DNA from: Bacillus sp. 2B10
GTDB taxonomy: Bacteria; Pseudomonadota; Alphaproteobacteria; Sphingomonadales; Sphingomonadaceae
DNA length: 64,000 nucleotides
Direction of reading: 5' to 3'
Assembly: GCA_003946805.1 (NCBI GenBank)
Contig: RPSH01000022.1
Location: 1 to 64,000, forward strand
The notes beneath the pieces were generated by a model that ran no database searches, was not told the DNA's origin, and saw nothing but the letters and a program-made list of their open reading frames with translations. Shown here piece after piece: positions 55,096 to 64,000 of the stretch; the stretch's first letter is position 1, and each line of letters opens with the position of its first letter. Position numbers and translations under genes: made by a program.

Positions 55096-57761
55096 CAGTA
55101 CCGGACCAGCGCGCCGATGTAGAAGGCCCGGCCGTTGTCGATCTCCTCGCGCAACAGGCCGAAATCGGGACCGAACATGCGCTGCGGCCGGAAATTGGTC
55201 AGGTTTCGGCCCTGCGCCACGATCGTCCAGTGCCGGTCGAGCTTGAGCCGGATCTGCGCATCGAACAGATCGCTGGTGGCATAGCGGCGATCCTGCAACG
55301 GGTCGGCGGTCGACACCGAATAGAGGATCGGCGACAGCCGGTTCCACGCGCCCTGCACCATCAGCGGCCCGGTATTGTAGAACAGCTTGACGTTGGCGAC
55401 GGTGTTCGCGCTTTCGAACAGGCCGGACAGGCGTCGGCGCGTGACGTTGTCGGCCAGCGTCACCTCGGGCGGGGTCGGGTCGAGCAGCGTCAGGTTGGCG
55501 GAGAAGCCGAGCCCGTCGAGCGGGCCGGGCAGGAACCGCATCCTGGCGACGACCGCGTTCAGCTCGACGCCCTTCACGGTCGCACGACCGGCGTTCACCG
55601 GGCGGATGCGCGTGACGAGCTGCTGCTGGCCGTCGAACAGTTCGGTCGCCTGGTTGCGAACGGTCACGATCTCATCGTCGATGCGCTTGGCGAATGCCGC
55701 CGCCGAGAACAGGATGTCCCTGTTGACGTAATATTCGAGGCTGATGTCGTAATTGTCCGCCCGGCGCGGGTTCAGCGACGGATTGCCCGACGTAACGCTG
55801 ATCGCGCCGGTCGAACTGTTGACGTTCACGGCCTCGCGCGCCGCCAGGTCGTCATAGTTGGGGCGGCCGAGCGTGCGACTGAATGCCGCGCGCAGCCGCA
55901 GCCGCCCGGTCACGTCCCAGTCTGCCTGTGCGGAGGGCAGCCAGTCGCTGTAGCTTTGTCCCTGTTGACCGGGGGTATACACGCCGCCCCGCAGACTGTT
56001 CGATGCGGTGGTCAGCGTCGTGCCTTCGAAACGCAGGCCGGCGGTCAGCCGCACCGTGTCGGTCGCATAGCGCGCCATCAGATAGGCGGCGGCGATGTCC
56101 TCGGTCAGCCGGTAATCCTGCTGCAGGTTACCCCCCGCATTGGCCGTGTTGGGGGCAAAGCTGCCGCGATTGGCGTCGAACACGCGTTGCGCCGCATCGG
56201 GATCGACGAACAGCATGCGGTAACCGCGGCCGTTATAGGGCGCATACCTCTCGCCCGCGAGTGCCGGCGCAAGCAGCAGCGTCGAGGCGGCGGTGTTGCG
56301 ATAGTTGTCGATCGCGAAGTCGTAGCGTCGATCGAGGAAACGGGCATAGGCTCCGGCCGCCATGCCGAAACCGCGATCGTCGCCCTGCATGTTGACGCCG
56401 ATGTTGGCGCGTGCGGTCAGCGCATTCTCGCGATTGTCGTCGCTGTTGGTGCCATATTCGAACTGGCGGTAATTCGCAGCTGTGCTCACGATGGCGGGAT
56501 TGGCGAAGTCGAAATAGGTGAACCGGCCGGGCGTTATCTCGTACCGATAGGCGAGGTTCGGCGTGTTCGCGATGCGATAGGTCGCGAAGTTGGCATCCTG
56601 CCGGTAGGTGGCGATGGCGTAGTTGAGGCCGAAATCGGCGTGGATGCGGTCGGTCGGGGTCAGCTGGCCGTAGAAATCGGCATATCGCATGCGACGGGTC
56701 TGGTCATATTCCGCCAGATCGACCTGCGCCGACGCATTGCCGACGCTGCCGCCGCCCGCCGTCACATTGGTGAAGTTGGTGAAGCGGTTGGTCGCGGCGG
56801 TGACTGCGGTGTTCGCCGTGACGAGGTTCGATTGACGCTCCTCGTCATTGGTGTGCCGGAAATCGGCCAGCGTCAGCGCCGCCTTGAACCGCTCGTGGTC
56901 GTCGAATTCCAGCTTGCCGAACATGCCGTAGCGCTCGCGGACGTTGTCGTAATGGAGCCAGCGGCGGCGATCCGGGGCGACGAGGGCGTTCGACACGTCG
57001 TTGGTCGGCGACGTCAGGCGGGCGCCCGTCGCGGGATCGAAATAGAGATAGTTGTCGGTGGCCGAATTGAGCGAGGCGGAGTCGCGACGGAAGTAGCTGC
57101 CCGACACGACGACGCCGAATTTGCGATCGGGACCGAAGGTGGTCGACGCGATCAGTTCCGCCTGCCCCGATGGGCCGCGGTTGCCACGGGTACGCTCGAA
57201 GTCCCACTGACCTATGTCGAACCGCCCGCCGAAGAAGCTGCGCCCCTTGCCGTCAAAGGCGCTGCGCGTCCGCAGGTTGGCCGTTCCGCCGATCGCGTTG
57301 CCATTCATCGCCGCGGTCACGGACTTGTAGACTTCGACCCTGCTCGCCAGCGACGATGGAATGACGTCCATCGACACGTTGCGCCGCCCGATTTCATTGG
57401 CGGGCAGGGTGACGCCGTCGATCTGGACGAGGTTGTAGTCGGCGTTCAAGCCGCGGATCGACAGGAATTGCGCCTCGCCGCGCGCATTGTTCTGGATGGT
57501 GGACACGCCGGGGACGCGGGTCAGCGCCTCGCCCAGGCCGAAGTCCGGCAACGTCCCGATCTCGTCCGAACTGATGCTGTCGGATATCACGGGAATTGCG
57601 CGCTTCGCCTCGATCTCGCGTACCGCCTGAAGCCGGGCGCCGGTGACGACGATCTCCGCTTCGGGCTGCGGCGGGGCGGGCGGCGCCTCCTGCGCATGCG
57701 CGCCGAGCGGCAGGGACGTGGAAAGCAGCAACAGGCCGCGGTGGATCGTGAACAGCTTCAT
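55095..57761 (-). CDS. TonB-dependent receptor coupled to an acid phosphatase
   Basis: 888 aa from the ATG at 57761. Signal peptide MKLFTIHRGLLLLSTSLPLG up to AHAQ. TonB box region EIVVTGARLQ, plug motifs DEIGTLPDFGLGEALTRVPG, FLSIRGLNADYNLVQIDGVT and VEVYKSVTAAMNGNAIGGTA; the barrel ends RAFYIGALVRY. It belongs to the same broad receptor group as the gene at 51181. The phosphatase gene begins at its stop codon, suggesting uptake of a phosphorylated organic compound or of its dephosphorylated product. Divergent from the secreted propeller-like gene, with 113 bp of AT-richer promoter DNA (around 57800-57830) between them. Confidence 0.92.
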   Translation of the reverse strand: MKLFTIHRGLLLLSTSLPLGAHAQEAPPAPPQPEAEIVVTGARLQAVREIEAKRAIPVISDSISSDEIGTLPDFGLGEALTRVPGVSTIQNNARGEAQFLSIRGLNADYNLVQIDGVTLPANEIGRRNVSMDVIPSSLASRVEVYKSVTAAMNGNAIGGTANLRTRSAFDGKGRSFFGGRFDIGQWDFERTRGNRGPSGQAELIASTTFGPDRKFGVVVSGSYFRRDSASLNSATDNYLYFDPATGARLTSPTNDVSNALVAPDRRRWLHYDNVRERYGMFGKLEFDDHERFKAALTLADFRHTNDEERQSNLVTANTAVTAATNRFTNFTNVTAGGGSVGNASAQVDLAEYDQTRRMRYADFYGQLTPTDRIHADFGLNYAIATYRQDANFATYRIANTPNLAYRYEITPGRFTYFDFANPAIVSTAANYRQFEYGTNSDDNRENALTARANIGVNMQGDDRGFGMAAGAYARFLDRRYDFAIDNYRNTAASTLLLAPALAGERYAPYNGRGYRMLFVDPDAAQRVFDANRGSFAPNTANAGGNLQQDYRLTEDIAAAYLMARYATDTVRLTAGLRFEGTTLTTASNSLRGGVYTPGQQGQSYSDWLPSAQADWDVTGRLRLRAAFSRTLGRPNYDDLAAREAVNVNSSTGAISVTSGNPSLNPRRADNYDISLEYYVNRDILFSAAAFAKRIDDEIVTVRNQATELFDGQQQLVTRIRPVNAGRATVKGVELNAVVARMRFLPGPLDGLGFSANLTLLDPTPPEVTLADNVTRRRLSGLFESANTVANVKLFYNTGPLMVQGAWNRLSPILYSVSTADPLQDRRYATSDLFDAQIRLKLDRHWTIVAQGRNLTNFRPQRMFGPDFGLLREEIDNGRAFYIGALVRY

Positions 57762-57874
57762 GACAGTCCCCCCTGTTCGGACAGCATCGACGTGCGGTCT
57801 CATTTAATAACTATAGGTGACATAACGATGACGGTCGAGTAGAAAGATCGTGGTCAACAAATCAGGAGGGGCCG

Positions 57875-58774
57875 ATGCCAGGCTGGACGTTGAGATTCGG
57901 GATCGCCGTAGCGGCTGCCGGTGCGTGCCCGGCATGGGCCGCCGACCGGCTATATGCCTGTGGCGACGATCAGGTTCGCGAGTACGAGGTCTCGGACACG
58001 GGCGTCGCGCGCGAGGTCTGGCGGTGGAGTGCCGCGGATGCGGCGGACCTGCCCGACGGGTATCGACGAACGCTGCTGTCCAAGATCGACGACTGCAAGC
58101 CGGTCGACGGGGGGCGGTCGATCCTCGTCACGGCTTCGACCGGTGGGGTCGCACTGGTCAACCGCGCGACCGGTCGGGTTTCGTTCCGCGCGACCGCGCC
58201 GATGGCGCATTCCGCCGATGCGTTGCCCCACGGCCTGATCGCCGTCGCCCTTTCGATCCATCGCGACGGCGACCGGCTCGAACTCTACGACCGGCGTCGA
58301 AGCGAGGCTCCGCTCCTCCATATGCCGTTGCCATCGGGTCACGGCGCCGTGTGGGACGCGAGACGCCGCCGCCTGTTCGTTCTGTCGCACGATCTGATCC
58401 AGGCTTACCGCATCGGCGGCACCGCTGCCGCGCCGGCGCTGGTGGAGGCCGCGCGCTGGACGCTGCCGGGGCGCCGCGACGGACATGACCTTTCGTACCG
58501 CTCCGGCGGCAATTATCTGGTGACGACCGACGACGGCGTATGGACCTTCGATCCGGGCAAGGGCACGTTCGCCGCGCTGCCGACGCTCAACCCCAAACTG
58601 CGCGTCAAGGCGGTCAGCTTCACGGGCGATGGCAACAAGGGCCGTCTCGCATGGGTGCAGGCGGAGGAGAGCTGGTGGGCGAAGGGGTTCACGATCGCAC
58701 GCGCGGACGGCAGCGATCCGGTGCGGGTGCCGGTGGAGGGAATGCATCTCTACAAGGTCCGCTGGATCGACTGA
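57875..58774 (+). CDS. Secreted beta-propeller-like protein (resembles DUF6528)
   Basis: 299 aa from the ATG at 57875, preceded by AGGAGGGG. Signal peptide up to about residue 23 (MPGWTLRFGIAVAAAGACPA). The mature protein consists of repeating four-strand blades with turns such as GDDQVREYEVSDTG, SILVTASTGGVALVNRATG, DARRRRLFVLSHDLIQAY and NYLVTTDDGVWTFDPGKG, suggesting a six- or seven-bladed propeller. Such proteins bind or break down extracellular ligands; no active site can be named. The MFS gene begins 11 bp after its stop. Divergent from the receptor-phosphatase pair. Confidence 0.75.
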   Translation: MPGWTLRFGIAVAAAGACPAWAADRLYACGDDQVREYEVSDTGVAREVWRWSAADAADLPDGYRRTLLSKIDDCKPVDGGRSILVTASTGGVALVNRATGRVSFRATAPMAHSADALPHGLIAVALSIHRDGDRLELYDRRRSEAPLLHMPLPSGHGAVWDARRRRLFVLSHDLIQAYRIGGTAAAPALVEAARWTLPGRRDGHDLSYRSGGNYLVTTDDGVWTFDPGKGTFAALPTLNPKLRVKAVSFTGDGNKGRLAWVQAEESWWAKGFTIARADGSDPVRVPVEGMHLYKVRWID

Positions 58775-58785
58775 GGTGGCGGCAG

Positions 58786-59928
58786 GTGTTGGTGGTCTAT
58801 TGCATCGCCCACACCGGCAAGAGCCTCTTGTGGGCGGCGGGCGACCTGCTGACCCTGTACATCCTCGTCAGCCGCTACGGCATGGCTCCGGCGCTGGCCG
58901 GAGCGCTGTTCCTTGCCGGACTGACCGCCAGCGCGCTGGCCGATCTCGCGGTCGGCGCGTGGCTGACGCGACGACCGCGGGACGCCGCGCCGTTGGCCGC
59001 AGGCGCGCTGTGCGTGGCTGGCGTCGCCTTCCCCTTGACGATGCTGTCGGCTCCGCTCGGCGCCGGTATGGTGCTGGTCGCGGCATTGCTGTTCCGGATC
59101 GCCTACGCCGGCTGCGACGTTCCGCACAATGCGTTGATGGGCCGGCTGGCGGATGATCCGGCGCGTGCCACGGCGTTGTCGCGTGGCCGGACCCTCGGCA
59201 CCGGTATCGCATCCATCGTTGCGGCAGGCTGCATCGGTCTCATCGGCGACATCGGCATCGGCCCGATGCTGTGGGGGATCGGCGCGGCCGCGACGCTGCT
59301 GGGCCTCGCCATGGTGCCGTTGCTGACGCTCTTCCCGCTCGCTCCCGAAGGAAGGTCGCCCAGATCCGGATTCCGGCCGGGCCTGCCGGCGACGTTCCTG
59401 TTCGCCAGCGTGATCGGCATCGTGGCGCTGGGCGCACTGGGCAAGGCGATGCTCCATTTTTCCGATATGCCGGCGCCGATGCAGGGCGTGTCGATGCTCG
59501 TCATCCTGATCGTGGGGCGAACCGCATCGGCGTTCGTTCCGTTGCCCATGTCCTCTACCCGTCAGGGACTGACCCTTCTCGCAGCGATCTATGCCGTATC
59601 GGCGGTGGTGCCGGTCCTCTTCATCGTGCCGGAAGCGCAATCTGCTGCGCCCCTGTTGCTCGGCGTCGCGATGGGCCTGTCCAATCTGGTGGGCTGGGCG
59701 CTGCTATCCATGCTGGCTCGGGACGCCCGCGACTACGGCTTCTACACCATGGCATCCAAACTTGCCCTCGGGGCGGCGGGCCTCGCGCTCGCCGGCGGCC
59801 TCGGGGGTTTGCCGATGTTCACGGCGCATGGCTTTCGGCTTTTCGCCAGCGGCATCGCATCGGCCTGCATCGTCGCTGCCGTCCTGTGCTTGACATGCCG
59901 TCCCCGCCGCGACCTTCATGCAGCATGA
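58786..59928 (+). CDS. MFS sugar permease (GPH-like)
   Basis: 380 aa from a GTG at 58786; GAGG lies about ten bases upstream and no ATG is available nearby. Some eleven to twelve membrane helices: YCIAHTGKSLLWAAGDLLTL, ALFLAGLTASALADLAVGAW, AALLFRIAYAGCDVPHNALM and SMLARDARDYGFYTMASKLA. The last two segments resemble the Na+/sugar and hexuronide symporter group, in which YGFYTMASKL-like motifs recur. It probably imports a sugar or uronide. Its TGA overlaps the ROK regulator ATG (ATGA), so regulator and permease are coupled. Confidence 0.82.
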   Translation: MLVVYCIAHTGKSLLWAAGDLLTLYILVSRYGMAPALAGALFLAGLTASALADLAVGAWLTRRPRDAAPLAAGALCVAGVAFPLTMLSAPLGAGMVLVAALLFRIAYAGCDVPHNALMGRLADDPARATALSRGRTLGTGIASIVAAGCIGLIGDIGIGPMLWGIGAAATLLGLAMVPLLTLFPLAPEGRSPRSGFRPGLPATFLFASVIGIVALGALGKAMLHFSDMPAPMQGVSMLVILIVGRTASAFVPLPMSSTRQGLTLLAAIYAVSAVVPVLFIVPEAQSAAPLLLGVAMGLSNLVGWALLSMLARDARDYGFYTMASKLALGAAGLALAGGLGGLPMFTAHGFRLFASGIASACIVAAVLCLTCRPRRDLHAA

Positions 59929-61094
59929 ACGGCATCAGCGCAGGCGAATTTCCCTCACGGTTCCTGCGGGAAGACGGCAGGCGGACTGCGACCGCGAACG
60001 AACGGGTATTGCTCGACCTGCTTTCCCGCCACGGTCCGGCAAGCCGGGCGGATCTTGCGCGATTGACGGGACTTGCACCGCATTCGATCACGCGGCTGGT
60101 CGAGCCGCTCCTTTCGCGCGGGCTGATCGCGGAAGCCGCGCCCGTCGCACAGGGCCGGGGCAAGCCAAGTACCGCGCTTCACCTGATCGGCAGCGCCGCC
60201 TTTTCCGTCGGCCTGTCGGTCATGACCGATGCGGTGTCGCTGGTACTGCTCGACCTCGCCGGTACGATCGCCGCCATGCATACCGAACGGCTGGAGGACA
60301 CGGCGATCGTGCCGGCCTGCCGCCAGATCGCGCGCCTCATCGACGGCGCCGTGGCGGAGGCGGGATGGGATCGCGCCGCGCTGGTGGGCATCGGGGTCGG
60401 CGTCACCGGGTATTTCATCGGTGACGGGGCCCGGCTGAATCCGCCGCAACTGCTCGACGCATGGGCATTGGTGCCGCTGGACACGATCCTCGCCGACGCG
60501 TTCGATGCCAGGGTCTGGGTCGACAATGACGGCAATGTCGCCGCGATCGGCGAAGACATGCTGGGTCATGGCCGGACCACCAGGGACTTCGCCTACCTGT
60601 ACTTCTCCGCCGGTTTCGGAGGCGGCGTCGTCGCGGCCGGCCGGTCGCTGCGCGGTCGTCACGGCAATGCCGGCGAGTTCGCCTCGATCCTGCCCACCGA
60701 CTGGCCGCAGCCCAACCTCGAAACCCTGCGCCGCAGTTTCGTCGAAACCGGGCTGGCATTTGCCGACATTCAGGCGATGCTCGATGCCTTCGACGCGGAT
60801 CATCCTGCGGTCGGTCGCTGGCTGGACACCGTGACGCCGTCGCTCAACCTCGTCGCGTCGGCGATCTCGGCAACGCTCGATCCGGAAATGATCGTGCTGG
60901 GGGGCCGGATGCCGCCTGCACTGGCGCAGCGCATCGTCGAACGCATCGCGTTCACCAATCCCGAGCGCCGCGGCTTTCACCGGCCCGCGCCACGGATCGT
61001 CGGTTCGGCAATGGGCGGCGATGCGACGGCGATCGGTGCCGCGACGCTTCCCCTGCGGGCGGCCTTCTTCGATCGCGACGGCAGCGCGGAATGA
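59925..61094 (+). CDS. ROK family transcriptional regulator (NagC/XylR type)
   Basis: 389 aa from the ATG at 59925. N-terminal winged helix at about 20-75 (RHGPASRADLARLTGLAPHS, LLSRGLIAEAAPVAQGRGKP), then the ROK sugar-binding fold: VGIGVGVTGYFIGDG, WVDNDGNVAAIGEDMLGHG, YFSAGFGGGVVAAGR and RHGNAGEFASI. The Cys-rich zinc loop (CxCGxxGC) that normally follows is absent. XylR- and NagC-type repressors release DNA on binding a sugar. Coupling with the permease and closeness to the GH115 gene suggest control by a hemicellulose sugar. Confidence 0.9.
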   Translation: MNGISAGEFPSRFLREDGRRTATANERVLLDLLSRHGPASRADLARLTGLAPHSITRLVEPLLSRGLIAEAAPVAQGRGKPSTALHLIGSAAFSVGLSVMTDAVSLVLLDLAGTIAAMHTERLEDTAIVPACRQIARLIDGAVAEAGWDRAALVGIGVGVTGYFIGDGARLNPPQLLDAWALVPLDTILADAFDARVWVDNDGNVAAIGEDMLGHGRTTRDFAYLYFSAGFGGGVVAAGRSLRGRHGNAGEFASILPTDWPQPNLETLRRSFVETGLAFADIQAMLDAFDADHPAVGRWLDTVTPSLNLVASAISATLDPEMIVLGGRMPPALAQRIVERIAFTNPERRGFHRPAPRIVGSAMGGDATAIGAATLPLRAAFFDRDGSAE

Positions 61095-61149
61095 TAGTTC
61101 TCGTGCAGGCGGGCACCGGCCGCATCCGTCCCGGACCTCCCGCGCAGGA

Positions 61150-63951
61150 CTATCGAAGCGGCGCCCCGTATTCCTGCGGTGCTCCATCCAGGCGGACCTC
61201 GATCCGATCGAGCAGCAGGCCGGGGGAGGCGGCGAACAGTTCGAGCGTGTGGCGACCGGCCGGGAACTGCGGCAAGGTAACCGAGCGAACCGCCGTGTTG
61301 CTCAGCATGTTGCGCTTCCATTCGTCGCTGCGCCCGAACGTCGCATAGTCGAGCGTCTGAAGCGCGCCGCCATCGACGCGCAGTCGCAGGCGCAGGTCGT
61401 GCGACGCGGTCAGGGGATGGGTCGGCGACAGCACGACGCGGATGTCGGCATTTCCCCGCGCGTCGGTGTCGAAGCGATAGGTGAGCGGCGATGTCGCCGT
61501 GTTCCCGGACGAAAGGGTCAGGCGACTGCGCAGCATTCCCGCGAACCCGGGCACGCCTTCCCAATCGGGACTGGTCGCGCTTGCCGGCGACAGGGTGATG
61601 ATCCGGTTGATGATCGGTGGTTCGCCGTTTGCCGGCGTGACGATACGGATCGGGATGTCCAGCGTCCTGCCGCCGCAGGTCACGCGCATTCCGCTCGAAC
61701 CGCTTCCGTCATGGCTCAGCGCTATCCGGGTCCGATAGCCGTTGCCGGCGTGCAGGCTGCCGCGCGTGGCAGAAGCCACGAAGCCCCGTGGCGGCGCCAG
61801 CGACCATGCGGCATCCGTCCCGCCCGAATAGAGGGTGAAGCCCCGCGTCCTTGCCTCACCCGCCACATACGCCAGATCGCCGCCGTCTATTCCGCAGGCA
61901 TCCTGTCGCGGCAGGGGGACGTGCGCGAAGGCAGGGGTACGGAATACTGGAAGGTTGCGCGGCGCGGCGTTCATCATTCCCCGCCATTTGCCGTCGTTCA
62001 GCGCGTTGTAGGTCGCGGTATCGTCGACGATGCGTTGCTGGGCGATGCGGGCCTGTTCGGATAAAGCGTTCATGTCCGCGCGCACGACGTTGCCCACGCG
62101 ATTGATCGCTTCCGACGAACTGCCCGGCACGATCGGTGCGCGCAGCGCCTTGGCATGTTCCTGCGCCAGATCGAGTTTCAGGATGCGCTCGTTCAGGCTC
62201 GCCGCGCCGCGCACCGGATAGAGTATGAGCTGGAAGAATGCGTCGCGCCGGTCGGCGGGCAGCGTGGCTCCGATCGCTTCCGCCTCGGTCACCAGCGCTG
62301 CGTGGCGATCGAGCCGCCGCTCGGCTTCGTCCCCGCCGCTGCGCAGATACTCGCTGGTGCGGACCGGCGTGACCGGTTCGACCTGGCTGAACCCCATGAA
62401 CTCGGGTCGTCGTTCGAAGGCGAGATCGTAATAGCCGAGCATCAATCCGGCGATCCGGTCCGCAACGCCGTCACCGAACTGCCGCGCCGCCCAGTCACGC
62501 ATATGGGTGCGCGGCGCCTGCGCGAAGGTGCGATGGTCGAACGCGAGATCGAGGAAGTATTGGGTCAGATATTCACCCGGCTTGATATCGCCGACATTCA
62601 CTACCCACAGCTTGCGGGCCTGCGATTGCCACGCGCGGTCCATCTGTTCGCGGACCAGCGCCGGGTGCGTCGTCGCCAGCCACAGATAGTCGTGCGGCCG
62701 CCCCCAGTAGGACAGGTGGTAATAGACCCCCGACCCGCCGCGCCGCGCCTGTTCGGCCGGGGTCGGCAGCTGCGCGATATAGCCGTAATTGTTGTCGGGC
62801 CACACCAGCGTCACGTCGTCCGGCACCGTCAGCCCGGCGCCATAGGTGTCGAGGACTTCCTTGTACAGCGTCAGCGCCTGCGGCACCTGCGCCGCCGGTC
62901 GGCCTTGCGCCCTTGCCAGCAGGTCGCGCTGGACCGCGATCGCCTGCGCCGTCGCGTCGCGCGCCTGTTCGGGGGTGTCGGCGCCTTCCATCGCCGAGTC
63001 ATGCTTGCCGCGCAGGCCGATCGAATAGAGGTGTTCGCCGTCCTTCACGGCCTCGACCCGCTCGCGCCAGTAATCGATCATCCCGGCGCGATTGGTGAAG
63101 AAGTTGAACGGGCCGCGCACCCGCTCATCCCATTCGCGGACGTTGTTGCGTAGCATCGGTTCGGCATGCGACGTGCCGACGACGATGTCATGGGCGCGCG
63201 CCGCCGCCGCGTTGCCGGGTATCTGGTAGAAGGGCGTGGTGCTGTCGTGCATCGCCGGCCAGATCAGATTGGCCTTCAGCCGCCACATCAGTTCGAAGAT
63301 GCGCGCATAGGTTCCGGGCCCGATATCGCCGACCTGCGGCTCGAACGTCTTCGCCGCCCAGGGTTGCAGCCCCCAATCCTCGTCGTTCAGGAAGATGCCG
63401 CGATACTGGACCGATGGCGAGGCCGACAGTCGCAGCGCGCCATCGACCCGCAACCGGTCGACCCGGCGCGGCGTCACGTCCGCCCACCATTCCCATGCCG
63501 ACACGCCCAGCTCGCGCGTCAGGTCGACGACGCCCCACACGCTTCCCCGGCGGTCCGATCCGGCGATCAGCAGATAGCGCCGCGACGGATGACGCCTCGA
63601 TCGGACCAGCATCCGCCCATAGCGTTCCCACGTCCCGTCCAGTGCCGAAAGGTCGATGCCGGCATCCGCCACGACCGCGCGGACCAGCGCCGAATCCAGC
63701 GTCCCGATCACCACGCACAGTCGGGCGCAGGAGGAGACATCGTCCGCGACGACCGTCGTGCGACCGGTCAGTTGCCGGAGGTCGCGGGCGAGCAGGGCAC
63801 CCGCGAGTCCGGCGGAAGAGGAACCGTCATGGACGATCCCGGCGACCGTCCGCCCGTCGAACAGCACCGCATCCTGCGCGCCCGCCGCCGCCGGCACCGC
63901 CAGCGCAGCGACGGCACCCAGCCAGCGCCACATGCCGTCACCGCGGCCCAT
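61150..63951 (-). CDS. GH115 family xylan alpha-(4-O-methyl)glucuronidase, exported
   Basis: 933 aa from the ATG at 63951 (an alternative ATG at 63933 also leaves a signal peptide, MWRWLGAVAALAVPAAAGA). GH115 enzymes remove (4-O-methyl)glucuronic acid side groups from glucuronoxylan. Landmarks: SVWGVVDLTRELGVSAWEWW, SPSVQYRGIFLNDEDWGLQP, TYARIFELMWRLKANLIWPA, NPNYGYIAQLP-like NNYGYIAQLPTPAEQARRGG, YYHLSYWGRPHDYLWLATT and KLWVVNVGDIKPGEYLTQYF. The C-terminal 250 residues form beta-sandwich domains. Length fits the family. It is convergent with the ROK gene; its upstream partners lie outside the window. Confidence 0.92.
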   Translation of the reverse strand: MGRGDGMWRWLGAVAALAVPAAAGAQDAVLFDGRTVAGIVHDGSSSAGLAGALLARDLRQLTGRTTVVADDVSSCARLCVVIGTLDSALVRAVVADAGIDLSALDGTWERYGRMLVRSRRHPSRRYLLIAGSDRRGSVWGVVDLTRELGVSAWEWWADVTPRRVDRLRVDGALRLSASPSVQYRGIFLNDEDWGLQPWAAKTFEPQVGDIGPGTYARIFELMWRLKANLIWPAMHDSTTPFYQIPGNAAAARAHDIVVGTSHAEPMLRNNVREWDERVRGPFNFFTNRAGMIDYWRERVEAVKDGEHLYSIGLRGKHDSAMEGADTPEQARDATAQAIAVQRDLLARAQGRPAAQVPQALTLYKEVLDTYGAGLTVPDDVTLVWPDNNYGYIAQLPTPAEQARRGGSGVYYHLSYWGRPHDYLWLATTHPALVREQMDRAWQSQARKLWVVNVGDIKPGEYLTQYFLDLAFDHRTFAQAPRTHMRDWAARQFGDGVADRIAGLMLGYYDLAFERRPEFMGFSQVEPVTPVRTSEYLRSGGDEAERRLDRHAALVTEAEAIGATLPADRRDAFFQLILYPVRGAASLNERILKLDLAQEHAKALRAPIVPGSSSEAINRVGNVVRADMNALSEQARIAQQRIVDDTATYNALNDGKWRGMMNAAPRNLPVFRTPAFAHVPLPRQDACGIDGGDLAYVAGEARTRGFTLYSGGTDAAWSLAPPRGFVASATRGSLHAGNGYRTRIALSHDGSGSSGMRVTCGGRTLDIPIRIVTPANGEPPIINRIITLSPASATSPDWEGVPGFAGMLRSRLTLSSGNTATSPLTYRFDTDARGNADIRVVLSPTHPLTASHDLRLRLRVDGGALQTLDYATFGRSDEWKRNMLSNTAVRSVTLPQFPAGRHTLELFAASPGLLLDRIEVRLDGAPQEYGAPLR

Positions 63952-64000
63952 GAAAATCGGCCTCGACGATCGCCAGTCGCCACCCGGCGGGCACCGCATC

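Overview
The window is GC-rich, gene-dense bacterial DNA that reads as a chromosomal segment of an alphaproteobacterium, most probably a sphingomonad. The evidence is the synteny pcm - tolC - DUF2497/PopZ-like - valS, a class II DAHP synthase, four large TonB-dependent receptors, frequent ATGA/GTGA gene overlaps, and intergenic palindromes of the type CCCCCGCGCAGGCGGGGG. I see no transposase, prophage or CRISPR array. The species assignment is inference.

Region by region. 1-4 kb: shape and repair genes, with mreC (cut by the window edge) and mreB on the minus strand separated by a small TA-flanked inverted-repeat element, and mutL divergent. 4.1-6.3 kb: an orphan xanthine-dehydrogenase-type molybdopterin subunit directly behind mutL. 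6.5-12.4 kb: aroG (class II), a TM2 protein, cysS, and a SRPBCC plus zinc alcohol dehydrogenase pair, with palindrome clusters in the gaps. 12.4-16.4 kb: a minus-strand copper operon that starts with a three-gene regulatory set closely matching CnrY-CnrX-CnrH (membrane anti-sigma, periplasmic metal sensor, ECF sigma), followed by copA and copB. 17-23.4 kb: a small secreted protein, tRNA-Cys, pcm, tolC, a PopZ-like gene and valS. 23.7-31.5 kb, minus strand: a PaoABC-type molybdenum aldehyde oxidoreductase, then a double-domain KaiC-like ATPase overlapping a hybrid histidine kinase. 31.6-34.1 kb: a Na+/H+ antiporter and a DEDDh exonuclease with a C-terminal BRCT-like part.

34.3-40.3 kb is an apparent six-gene iron operon: siderophore receptor, PiuC dioxygenase, PepSY membrane protein, DUF2271 protein with an ApbE flavinylation motif, DUF4198 protein and an ApbE FMN transferase. 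It suggests receptor-coupled, flavin-based reduction of imported ferric siderophore. 40.5-44 kb holds a second receptor, a sirtuin and a short unknown gene.

44.3-64 kb looks like sugar-acid and hemicellulose utilisation: a 5-dehydro-4-deoxyglucarate dehydratase, LysR regulator, exported carboxylesterase, a Tat-type exported protein of unknown function overlapping an anion:cation-symporter-type MFS permease, a carbohydrate-type TonB receptor, then a receptor plus class A acid phosphatase, a secreted propeller-like protein, an MFS permease, a ROK regulator, and a GH115 alpha-glucuronidase running off the right-hand side. The shared theme of release, import and breakdown of (methyl)glucuronic acid or related sugar acids is inference from the enzyme families.
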